Source: Actinomadura sp. KC06 (GTDB lineage Bacteria; Actinomycetota; Actinomycetes; Streptosporangiales; Streptosporangiaceae). From it: 64,000 nt of DNA. The notes under the pieces are model-generated. The model did not search any database. It saw only the letters and a list, made by a program, of their open reading frames with translations, and was not told the DNA's origin. The stretch covers positions 1 to 64,000 of the forward strand of contig NZ_SMKT01000011.1 in NCBI RefSeq assembly GCF_004348735.1, read 5' to 3'. The position numbers and the translations under genes are program-made. Shown in pieces: positions 15,509-24,000 of the stretch; positions within the stretch are counted from its first letter, which is position 1; each line of letters begins with the position of its first letter.

Positions 15509-16312
15509 ATGATGACCTCCCCCCACGAGCGCATGGTCGTGGACGTCGAGTACGCCATCGCCGACGGTGAGCGTCTGCTGCTCGACCTCTACATCCCCGA
15601 AGGGTCGGGGCCGCACCCGGTCTCCCTCTGGGTGCACGGTGGAGCATGGCTTTTCGGCGACCGCTGCAGCGGCGCCACTTCGTTCGCCGCCGGGCTCGCC
15701 GAGCGGGGCGTGGCGATCGCGAGCATCGACTACCGCCTCGGCGAGGCCGGGGCCTTTCCCGCCTCCATCGACGACGTCCGCGCCGCCGTCCGCTGGCTGC
15801 GGGCCCACGGCGCCCGGCACGGGCTGGCCATCGGGCGGATCGGCGCGTGGGGCGCCTCGGCCGGCGGGCACCTGTCGCTGATGGCGGCGCTCGACCCGCA
15901 GAGCAGGTCGAGTGCACACCGCATCGACGCCGTCGTCGACTTCTTCGGGCCCACCGACCTGGTGGCCCGCCTGGCGCGCACCGAGCTGGAGCGCGAGGTG
16001 CTGCCGGACCCGCCCGACGCCCGCTACCTGCGGACCTCCGTCAAGACGCTCGATCCGCACTGGGCGCGTGCCGCCAGCCCGCTGTACCAGCGGCTCGACC
16101 ACGCGCCGCCGACGCTGATCGTGCACGGGGACCGCGATCAGCAGATCGCGCTGGACCAGAGCCTGCGCATGCACCAGGCCCTGGTCGCCGCCGGACGCGA
16201 CTCGCAGCTGCTCGTCCTCGGCGGCGCGGGGCACGAGGACGTCCGGTTCCAGCAGTCGTGGGTCCTCGACACCACGGCCGCCTTCCTCCGCCACCATCTG
16301 ACCGGTGGCTGA
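15509..16312 (+). CDS. Alpha/beta hydrolase (BD-FAE / carboxylesterase type)
   Basis: A 267-residue cytosolic esterase-like enzyme. The oxyanion motif HGGAW is at 43-47, the nucleophile Ser117 is in GASAGG, and the likely catalytic His is in GGAGHED near the C-terminus, with an acid in HGDRDQQI. It starts with tandem ATG codons (15509 or 15512). No Shine-Dalgarno is evident because the Zur-like palindrome occupies that place. It is followed after 52 bases by the permease gene on the same strand and may share its transcript. Confidence 0.9.
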   Translation: MMTSPHERMVVDVEYAIADGERLLLDLYIPEGSGPHPVSLWVHGGAWLFGDRCSGATSFAAGLAERGVAIASIDYRLGEAGAFPASIDDVRAAVRWLRAHGARHGLAIGRIGAWGASAGGHLSLMAALDPQSRSSAHRIDAVVDFFGPTDLVARLARTELEREVLPDPPDARYLRTSVKTLDPHWARAASPLYQRLDHAPPTLIVHGDRDQQIALDQSLRMHQALVAAGRDSQLLVLGGAGHEDVRFQQSWVLDTTAAFLRHHLTGG

Positions 16313-16364
16313 TGCGTCCCGATAACGGCCATTCCGCACCCGCCCTCTGGAACGATTGACGGTC

Positions 16365-17393
16365 ATGAACGACGGAGCCGGTCTCCGGACCGCCGATGAC
16401 GATCTGCTGCCTCCCGCCGACTGGGGCCGCCGCCCCGCCTCCCCGGGAACCCGGGCGGTGTGGGCGTTCGGCCTGCTCGCGGCCGTGCTGGTCACCGGCC
16501 GCGTGTGGGTGGCGCCGGGCGTCGAGGCGCGCGCGCTGGACGCGTGGACGACGATGTTCGTGGCCGTGTGCGTGCAGGCGCTGCCGTTCCTGGTGTTCGG
16601 GGTCGCGCTGTCGGCCGCGATCACCGCGTTCGTGCCGCCGTCGGTGTGGCGGCGGGTGCTGCCGCGCCGGCCGGGCGCCGCGGTGCCGGTCGCGGGCGCG
16701 ATGGGGGCGGTGCTGCCGGGCTGCGAGTGCGCGTCGGTGCCGGTCGCGGGCGGGCTGATGGCCCGCGGGGTGGCTCCCGCCGCCGCGCTCACCTTCCTGC
16801 TCGCCGCCCCGGCGATCAACCCGATCGTGCTGACCGCCACCGCCGTCGCCTTTCCCGGCAGCCCGGAGATGGTCGTCGGCCGGTTCGCCGCGTCGCTCGT
16901 GGTGGCCGTCCTCGCCGGATGGACGTGGCTGCTGGTGGGCAAGGGCGAGTGGCTCACGGTGCCGTCCCGTCCGCAGGCGCAGGGGGCGGCCGGACGGGTG
17001 GAGGCGTTCCGGCAGGCGATGCAGCACGACATCATGCACGCCGGAGGGTTCCTGGTGGTCGGTGCCGCCGCGGCCGCGACCATCAACGCGGTGATCCCCG
17101 CCGCCTGGGTGACGGGCGTCGCCGGGATTCCCGTCGCGTCCGTGCTGTTGCTGGCGCTGCTTGCGGTGCTGATGTCCATCTGCTCGGAGGCGGACGCCTT
17201 CGTCGCGGCGAGCCTGCCGCAGTTCTCGACCACGGCCCGGCTGGCGTTCCTGGTGGTCGGGCCGATGGTGGACCTGAAGCTGATCGCGCTGCAGGCCGGC
17301 TTCTTCGGGCGCCGCTTCGTGGTCCGGTTCGTCCCGCTGACGTTCGTCCTGGCGGTGGGGGTCAGCGCGCTGGTGGGAGGGCTGCTGACGTGA
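16365..17393 (+). CDS. UPF0718 (COG0701) permease
   Basis: A 342-residue integral membrane protein with about eight helices. It shows the family hallmarks GAVLPGCECASVPVAGGLMARG, then FLLAAPAINPIVL, and MSICSEADAFVAASL, with the conserved Cys-Glu-Cys and Cys-Ser-Glu groups that suggest metal or thiol chemistry. The second copy of the membrane motif fits an internal repeat. Its stop overlaps the next gene (GTGA), which encodes the usual TIGR03943 partner. It is predicted to form a two-subunit transporter, substrate unproven. A TTG at 16356 is an alternative start. Confidence 0.88.
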   Translation: MNDGAGLRTADDDLLPPADWGRRPASPGTRAVWAFGLLAAVLVTGRVWVAPGVEARALDAWTTMFVAVCVQALPFLVFGVALSAAITAFVPPSVWRRVLPRRPGAAVPVAGAMGAVLPGCECASVPVAGGLMARGVAPAAALTFLLAAPAINPIVLTATAVAFPGSPEMVVGRFAASLVVAVLAGWTWLLVGKGEWLTVPSRPQAQGAAGRVEAFRQAMQHDIMHAGGFLVVGAAAAATINAVIPAAWVTGVAGIPVASVLLLALLAVLMSICSEADAFVAASLPQFSTTARLAFLVVGPMVDLKLIALQAGFFGRRFVVRFVPLTFVLAVGVSALVGGLLT

Positions 17394-18127
17394 GCAGGAC
17401 CGGGCAGAACCTGCTGCTGATCCTGATCGGCGCGGCGGTGCTGTGGATCACGCTCGGCACCGGCGAATACGTCAACTACGTCCGGCCGGGGTTCCGGTTC
17501 GTGCTGGTCCCGGCCGCGGTGGCGCTGCTGGCGCTGGGTGCCGCCGGTGTCCGCCGGGACCGGCGGACGGGCGGGGACGCCGCGGAGGGCGATGAGCACG
17601 GTCATGATCATTCACGCGGGCCGCGGGTGGCCTGGCTGCTGTGCCTGCCGGTGCTGGCGGTCTTCCTGATCGCGCCGCCCGCGCTCGGCTCGTTCACCGC
17701 CGCGCGGGACACCGCCCGCACGGCGCCGCCGCCGTCCGCGCCGTCCGGCGGGTTCCGCCCGCTGCCGCGGACAGGTCCGCCGGCGCCGATGACCATGGGC
17801 GAGTTCATCGGCCGCGCGTTCGAGGCGCAGAGCGGCGATCCCGCGCGGTTCCAGGGCGTCCCGGTGCGGCTGACCGGCTTCGTCTCGCCTGCCGCGAAGG
17901 GCGAGCGCGGCTGGCGGCTCATCCGGCTGAAGATGGCGTGCTGCGCGGGCGACGCCGTCCCGTTCCCGGTGATCGTGCGCGGCCTCCCCCGTCCGCCGGA
18001 GGACGCGTGGGTCCAGGTCGTCGGCGTCTGGCAGCCGCCTCCGGCGGGGCGCCGGGCGACCGCGGTCCAGGAGCTGCGGGGACGGTCGCTCCAGCGCATC
18101 AAGAAGCCCGGGAGCCCGTACGAGTGA
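17390..18127 (+). CDS. TIGR03943 / COG3689 family permease partner protein
   Basis: A 245-residue membrane-anchored protein. Two N-terminal helices (about 7-22 and 36-50) are followed by a His/Asp-rich loop (DEHGHDHS), then a third helix (WLLCLPVLAVFLIAPPAL). A soluble extracytoplasmic domain includes FVSPAAKGERGWRLIRLKMACCAGDAVP, with the conserved CC pair of this family. It starts at a GTG overlapping the permease stop, so the two are translationally coupled. The His-rich loop and Cys pair are consistent with metal binding. Confidence 0.88.
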   Translation: MSRTGQNLLLILIGAAVLWITLGTGEYVNYVRPGFRFVLVPAAVALLALGAAGVRRDRRTGGDAAEGDEHGHDHSRGPRVAWLLCLPVLAVFLIAPPALGSFTAARDTARTAPPPSAPSGGFRPLPRTGPPAPMTMGEFIGRAFEAQSGDPARFQGVPVRLTGFVSPAAKGERGWRLIRLKMACCAGDAVPFPVIVRGLPRPPEDAWVQVVGVWQPPPAGRRATAVQELRGRSLQRIKKPGSPYE

Positions 18128-18243
18128 CCCGCCGGGGCGTCCGTCCGGGTCAAGGGACCGATCAGGAATCGAGAAGCGGCCATGACCGGGCCGCATCTAG
18201 CGTGAACGCCATGGACAGCGAGGTGACCGACAGGAGGCGTCCG

Positions 18244-18717
18244 ATGGCGGAGAATCAGGCGGACGGTCGCGGGAAGCGCAAGCCCGGCACGCCCGGCGCG
18301 TTCTCGCGCTGGATGCAGCACCGCATGAACGCCCGCATGAACCGCAAGGTCCGCCGCGGACGCGGGACGTTCATGGGCATGGACGTGCTGATCCTGCACA
18401 CTGTGGGACGGCACAGCGGGGAGCAGCGGGAAACGCCCGTGGCGTGGTTCCCGGACGACGACGAGGACGCCCGGCTGATCGTCGCGTCCGGCGGCGGGAG
18501 CCAGCACCCGGACTGGTTCGCCAACCTGATGGCGCACTCCGACGAGGCGTCGATCGAACTGCCCGGGGGCGGCGCCGTGCCGGTGACGCCGCACAGGCTC
18601 GAAGGCGACGACCGCGAGCGGGCCTGGCAGCGCATCGCCACCGCCCAGCCGCGCATCGCGAAGTACCAGAGCAAGTCCGATCGGCAGTACCCGGTCGTCC
18701 GGCTCACCCCGCGGTGA
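18244..18717 (+). CDS. F420-type nitroreductase-family deazaflavin-dependent oxidoreductase (DUF385)
   Basis: A 157-residue split-barrel protein. The segment LILHTVGRHSGEQRETPVAWFPDDD, then GGGSQHPDWFANLMAHSDEASIEL, matches the F420-dependent Ddn/DUF385 family, which reduces quinones or other acceptors with F420H2. The start is set by AGGAGG at 18232-18237, six bases before the ATG at 18244; an in-frame ATG at 18211 has no such site. F420 use fits an actinomycete. It converges with the methyltransferase gene. Confidence 0.92.
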   Translation: MAENQADGRGKRKPGTPGAFSRWMQHRMNARMNRKVRRGRGTFMGMDVLILHTVGRHSGEQRETPVAWFPDDDEDARLIVASGGGSQHPDWFANLMAHSDEASIELPGGGAVPVTPHRLEGDDRERAWQRIATAQPRIAKYQSKSDRQYPVVRLTPR

Positions 18718-18741
18718 TCGCGGCCCGCGTCCGGGGGCCGG

Positions 18742-19560
18742 TCAGGGCTTGCGCGCCACGCCGCCGAACTGGTCGGTCTCGGGGGGCTCGCCGAACCGGG
18801 TGTCCTCCGGACGCCAGCGCGTGCAGGAGACGACGCCGGGCTCGACCAGCTCCAGGCCGTCGAAGAGGGCTTCGATCTGCCGCGGGGTGCGGTGGGTGCC
18901 GGGCGGTTTGCCGAACTTGTTCCACTGGCGGATCGCCTCGGCCATCTTCTCGCCCGTGATCTCGATGGTCGGGTGCGCGATGGCCAGGTGGCTGCCGGGG
19001 GCCGTCCGGTCCATCAGCCGCCCGATGATGGACCGGGCCTCGTCATCGTCGGTGACGTGCCACACGACACCCAGCATGGTGATCGCGACGGGCTCGGAGA
19101 AGTCGAGGGTCGCCTCGGCGCCGCGCAGGATCGCGTCCGGGTCGTGCATGTCGGCGTCCAGGTAGTCGGTCGCGCCTTCGGGGGTGCTGGTCAGGAGCGC
19201 CCGCGCGTGCACCAGCACCAGGGGGTCGTTGTCGACGTAGACGATCTTGGACTCGGGCGCCACTCCCTGGGCGACCTGGTGGGTGTTGTCGACCGTCGGC
19301 AGGCCCGTCCCGATGTCGAGGAACTGCCGGATGCCGACCTCGCCGGCCAGGTAGCGCACGACGCGGCCGAGGAACAGGCGGTCCGCGCGGGCCTGCTGGA
19401 CGATGTCGGGCAGCACCTCTTCGATCTGGTCGCCGAGCTGCCGGTCGACCTCGTAGTTCTCCTTGCCGCCCAGCCAGTAGTCCCAGATCCGGGCCGAATG
19501 CGACACCGTGGTGTCGATCGCGGGGGCCGGCCGGGGATGGGGTGTGCGCTCTTCGTCCAC
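18742..19560 (-). CDS. SAM-dependent methyltransferase, DUF574 (PF04672) family
   Basis: A 272-residue protein with the actinomycete-specific DUF574 pattern: the N-terminal RIWDYWLGGKENYEVDR, SAM motif FLDIGTGLPTVDNTHQVAQ, then IVYVDNDPLVLVHARALL and a C-terminal FFDGLELV-like segment (ALFDGLELVEPGVV). The methyl acceptor is unknown; streptomycetes and relatives carry many paralogues. GTG at 19560 is preferred because AGGAG lies six bases upstream; an ATG ten codons earlier is less well placed. It stands alone behind a terminator. Confidence 0.9.
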   Translation of the reverse strand: MDEERTPHPRPAPAIDTTVSHSARIWDYWLGGKENYEVDRQLGDQIEEVLPDIVQQARADRLFLGRVVRYLAGEVGIRQFLDIGTGLPTVDNTHQVAQGVAPESKIVYVDNDPLVLVHARALLTSTPEGATDYLDADMHDPDAILRGAEATLDFSEPVAITMLGVVWHVTDDDEARSIIGRLMDRTAPGSHLAIAHPTIEITGEKMAEAIRQWNKFGKPPGTHRTPRQIEALFDGLELVEPGVVSCTRWRPEDTRFGEPPETDQFGGVARKP

Positions 19561-19624
19561 GAGCCTCTCCTGCCTGTCAGCCTGCGGCACGGACGTCTCA
19601 TCGTAGGCGGTCGCGGGGGCACGC

Positions 19625-19662
19625 GATCGCCCGCCGTCCGGTGGACTGGACGGCGGGCGATC
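19625..19662. terminator. Strong hairpin terminator after the sugar dehydrogenase gene
   Basis: A perfect 15-bp stem GATCGCCCGCCGTCC / GGACGGCGGGCGATC with an 8-base loop lies 29 bases past the stop of the minus-strand sugar dehydrogenase and upstream of the methyltransferase promoter. Confidence 0.88.
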
Positions 19663-19691
19663 CTAAGACGGACGATACGCCGCGCGGTCGG

Positions 19692-20792
19692 TCAGCGGGC
19701 GACCTTCGGGAAGCGGATGACGCGGTCGTCGGTCTGGGCGGGCTGGCCGCGGCCGTCGCGGTTGCTCGTCATCACCCAGAGCCAGCCGTCCGGGCCCACG
19801 GCGACCGTGCGGAGCCGTCCGTAGGTGCCCTGCAGCACCGCCGTGGGCTGGCCGGACGATCCGCCCCTGCCGTCCAGCGGGACGGTCCAGAGCCTGCGGC
19901 CGCCCAGCGCGGCGGCGTACAGCGTGTCGCCCGCGACGGCGGCGCCGCTCGGCGACGCCTCGCGCGTGGACCAGACGGCGAGCGGGTCGTGGTAGGTCGG
20001 CTCGCCGCCCCTGCCCTCGACGTTCGGCCAGCCGTAGTTGTCGCCGGCCTCGATGTGGTTGACCTCGTCCCAGGTGTTGTTGCCGAACTCGCTCGCGTAC
20101 ATGTGGCCGCCGCCCCAGGCCAGCCCCTGCACGTTGCGGTGCCCGAGGGTGTAGACGACCGAGTTCGGAGTGGGATTGTCCGCAGGCGCGGTCCCGTCCG
20201 GCTTCATCCGCAGGATCTTTCCGGCCGGGGTGCTCGGGTTCTGGGAATTGGCCGTCCGGCCGGCGTCGCCGGTACCGGCGTAGAGCATTCCGTCAGGGCC
20301 GAAATGGATGCGGCCGCCGTCGTGGAAGGAGTTCTTCGGAATGCCGGAGAAGATCACTTCCTGCTGGGGCGAGGCCGCGAGCTTGAACCGGACGATCCTG
20401 TTGTCGGACGCCGCGGTGTAGTAGGCGTAGACGTATCCGTCCTGCTCGTAGGTCGGCGACACCGCGATGCCCAGGAGGCCGCCCTCGCCGGACGGCGTCA
20501 CGCCGGAGAGCCGGGCCACCTCGGTCGGCGCCGAGCCGGGCTTCATCTGCAGGATGCGGGCGCTGTTGCGTTCCGAGATGAGCGCGCTGCCGTCGGGCAG
20601 GAAGGCCAGGCCCCAGGGGACCTGCAGCCCGGTCGCCGCGACGGTGGGCTTGGTGAAGTCGAAGGCGGGGTCGGCGGCCGCCGGCGCCGGCGGGGTGACC
20701 GCCGCGCCGGTCGCCGGGGAGACGGGGACTGCGAGCACGGCCGCGACGGCGAGGGCCGCGGCGGGAGCCAGCGTGCGCGTTTTACGGGGCAT
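19692..20792 (-). CDS. Secreted PQQ-dependent sugar dehydrogenase-like protein (GSDH)
   Basis: A 366-residue secreted beta-propeller of the glucose/sorbosone dehydrogenase family. A Sec signal peptide (MPRKTRTLAPAAALAVAAVL) is cut near ATG-AAV. The body shows the family segments VPWGLAFLPDGSALISERN, EGGLLGIAVSP, HDGGRIHFGPDGMLYAGTGD and LGHRNVQGLAW; the HDGG histidine and the GHRN arginine are usual PQQ contacts. An AGGAG site precedes the ATG at 20792. No PQQ biosynthesis genes are nearby, so use of PQQ is unproven. Confidence 0.9.
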   Translation of the reverse strand: MPRKTRTLAPAAALAVAAVLAVPVSPATGAAVTPPAPAAADPAFDFTKPTVAATGLQVPWGLAFLPDGSALISERNSARILQMKPGSAPTEVARLSGVTPSGEGGLLGIAVSPTYEQDGYVYAYYTAASDNRIVRFKLAASPQQEVIFSGIPKNSFHDGGRIHFGPDGMLYAGTGDAGRTANSQNPSTPAGKILRMKPDGTAPADNPTPNSVVYTLGHRNVQGLAWGGGHMYASEFGNNTWDEVNHIEAGDNYGWPNVEGRGGEPTYHDPLAVWSTREASPSGAAVAGDTLYAAALGGRRLWTVPLDGRGGSSGQPTAVLQGTYGRLRTVAVGPDGWLWVMTSNRDGRGQPAQTDDRVIRFPKVAR

Positions 20793-21006
20793 CTTCTCTC
20801 CTAAGTCACCCCCGAACCAATAAAAGACCTCGGCTGCTGCCCCGTGGTGACGAGCGGTTTCGCAGTTCACGGGCACCGGGGAGCGTTTCTGGCGCGCCTC
20901 TGTCAACGGTAGAGCGGGGGGTCGTTGGGGCAGCGCAACCGAGGGGAGCGCTCGGTATCGAACTACAAGCTACTCGGCCGTCCGGCACCTGTGAAGCGCC
21001 GGTTTT

Positions 21007-24000
21007 TCACCTTTCAACGAGCGGCACGCGGGGAAATCGAAAATGCGATTCGCCCACCTCCGTTCCGGCGGACGGGAGGAAACGCGGGGCCACGGCGGCG
21101 CCCAGCGTCGCCGCCGCCGCTGCCGCGGTGACGATCGTCCAGGCGCCGGGGCCGAGCGGGGTGCAGCCGAAGAACTGGCTGATGCCGGGCGTCTCGACCA
21201 CCGCGAACAGGGCCCCGGCGGAGACCGCGCAGGTGGCGAGGACGAGGGGGCTGCGCCAGCGGGCGATGAGCGTCTGGCCGAGCTGGGCGCCGACCAGCGC
21301 GGCCAGGCCCATCGTGGACGCGCGGCGGCCTCCGCCGGGGACGAGCGCGGTCAGCCGTCCCGCCTGCCAGGACAGCAGGGCGGCGGCCGCGGTGGCGGTG
21401 CCGCGGACGGCCAGCGCGCGGCGCATGTCCTCGCCGGTGAAGCCGTGGACCGGCGCCCCGCCGAGCGGCGCCTCGGAGTCGCCGTCCGCCGGGGTGATGG
21501 CGACGGCCAGCGCCGGGAGCATGTCGGTCAGCATGTTGACGACGAGCAGCTGCCGGGTGCTCAGCGGCGCGTTGCCGCTGAGGGCCGTCCCGAGGACGGT
21601 GAACGACACCTCGCCCGCGTTGCCGCCGACGAGGATCGCGGCGGCGTCGCGGACGCTGTGCCACAGGGCGCGGCCCTCGCGCAGCGCGTCCAGGATGAGC
21701 GCGGTGTCGGGCGCGGTGAGGACGAGGTCGGCGGCGCTGCGGGCGGCGCCGGAGCCGCGCCCGGCGACCGCGATGCCGACGTCGGCGCGGCGGATGGCGG
21801 CGGCGTCGTTGGCGCCGTCGCCGGTCATCGCGACCACCCGCCCGGCCCTGCGCAGGTCCTTCACGATGCGGACCTTCTGCGCCGGGGAGACGCGGGCGAA
21901 GACCGCGGCCTCCTGGACGGCGGCGAGCCGCTCGGCGGCGGACATCGCGTCGAGCTCCGCCCCGGTGACGACGCGGTCGGCGCCGGGGATCCCGAGCTCG
22001 GCGGCGACGGCGGCGGCGGTCGCCGGATGGTCGCCGGTGATCATCGTGGTGCGCACTCCGGCGTCGCCCAGCCGCTGCACGGCCTCCTCGGCGGTGGGAC
22101 GCGGCGTGTCGGCGATGCCGACGAAGCCGAGCAGCGTGAGGTCCTCGACGTGCTCGGCGATCTCGCCGCGGACCTTCGCCGGGTCGCGGACGGGCCGCTC
22201 GGCGATGGCGAGGACGCGCAGCCCCTGCCCGGCCAGGCGGCGGAACGTCGCGGCCGCGGCGCGGCGGCGGGCGGCGGTCATGGGCTCGTCGCGGTCGGCG
22301 GGACGGCGGGGCGCGTGGATCCGGGCGCAGCGGGCGAGCAGCACCTCGGGCGCGCCCTTGACCGCGAGGACCGTCCGGTCGCCGTCGCGCCCGAGCGAGG
22401 CGGAGAACCCGCGGGTGGTCTCGAAGGGGAGCTCCTCGTCCAGCGACCAGCGCTCGTCCGGCGGCAGGTCGCCGGCGCGGTCCAGCACGGCCCGGTCGGT
22501 GGCGTGCGCGACCTGCCGGCCGTGCGGGGGCGGGCAGGCGCGGGCGGCGACGCGGAGGATGCGCTGCCCGCCGTCGCCGGTCAGCGGGAGCGGACGGGCG
22601 GGCCCCGCGGCCCGGACGAGGCGGAGCCTGCCCTCGGTGAGCGTGCCGGTCTTGTCGAAGCAGAGGGTGTCGACGCGTCCGAGCGCTTCGAGCGCGCGGG
22701 TGGTGCGGACGAGCACGCCGAGCCGCGACAGCCGCCGCGCCGCCGCGAGCTGCGAGGCGGTCGCGACCAGCGGCAGCCCCTCGGGGACGGCGGCCACGGC
22801 GACGGCGACGCCGGAGCCGAGCGCCCGGCGCAGCGGCAGCCCGCGCAGCATGCCCAGCGCGGTGACGGCCGCGCCGCCGAGCACGGTGGCGGGGAGCGCC
22901 TGGTGGGTGAGCTCCGCCAGGCGGGTCTGCATGCTGGACGACGCGTCCGCCGCCCCGGCGAGGGCGGCGGCGCGGCCCGACTCGGTCGCCTCGGCGGTGG
23001 CGACGACCAGGGCGACCGCGTCGCCCGCGACGACCGTGGTGCCCTCGTAGACCATGCAGTGCCGGTCCGCCGGGTCGCCGCCCGGCGACGGCTCGACGTT
23101 CTTGTCGACGGGCACCGACTCGCCGGTGAGGGTGGCCTCGTCCACCTCCAGCGACTCGGCCCACAGCAGCCGGGCGTCCGCCGGGACGACGTCCTCGGAC
23201 CGCAGGACGATCACGTCGCCGATCCGCAGGCGTCCGGCCATGACCTGCTCGGCGGGGGCCGACCGCAGATGCGCGAACGCCTCCGGGGCCGCCGCGCCGG
23301 GACGCGGGGCCACCTTGGCGCCGGGCCGCAGCCGCCGGGCGTGGACCTGCTGCCCGAGGAGCAGCTCGCCGAGGGCCTTCTCCGCGCGCATCCGCTGCGC
23401 GCCGCCGATGAGGGCGTTGCCCGCCATGACGCCGGTGACCAGCAGCGCGTCCACGCTGGAGCCGACGACCGCGGAGGCCGCCGCGCCGAGCGCGAGGACG
23501 GGCGTCAGCGGGTCGTCGAGCTCCTGCCGGACGGCGGCGGTCAGGCGCAGGCCCGCCCCGGCCGGCCAGACGACCGTCCTGCGCAGCAGCGGCACGCCCG
23601 CCAGCCGTGACCGCAGCGCGGTGAGGAGCGAGTCAGGGCCGTCCGGCTCCGCTTCGTCGGCGGCGGTGCGGGACAGGCGCCGGACGGCCTCCTCGGCGGT
23701 GAAGGCGTGCCACGCGTCGCGGACGACGGGCGGCGGCAGCGGGCGGTGGTCCAGCCGCCGGGCGCTCACCGCGTTGGTCAGCATCGCCGCCAGGGCGGCC
23801 GCGTGCACCGGCGGCATGTCCTGCCAGGACGTGACGGCCCGGCCCAGCGGCCCGCGCCCGGCGCGGCGCCCGGGACGGCGGCCCGCGATCAGCAGCGCGC
23901 CCAGCGCGGACGCGCTCAGCGACAGCTCCGCCGCGCGGTCGCTGGCGCGGCGCGCGGGCCGGACCGCCGTGAGCAGCCGCCACGCGTCGGCGAGCCCCGG

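Noticed and set aside
21043..23610. Long plus-strand reading frame opposite the P-type ATPase (855 codons), and similar frames opposite most genes
   Set aside because: Composition is Arg/Ala/Gly/Pro-rich without any fold or motif. The opposite strand holds a complete ATPase, so these are G+C-driven shadows.
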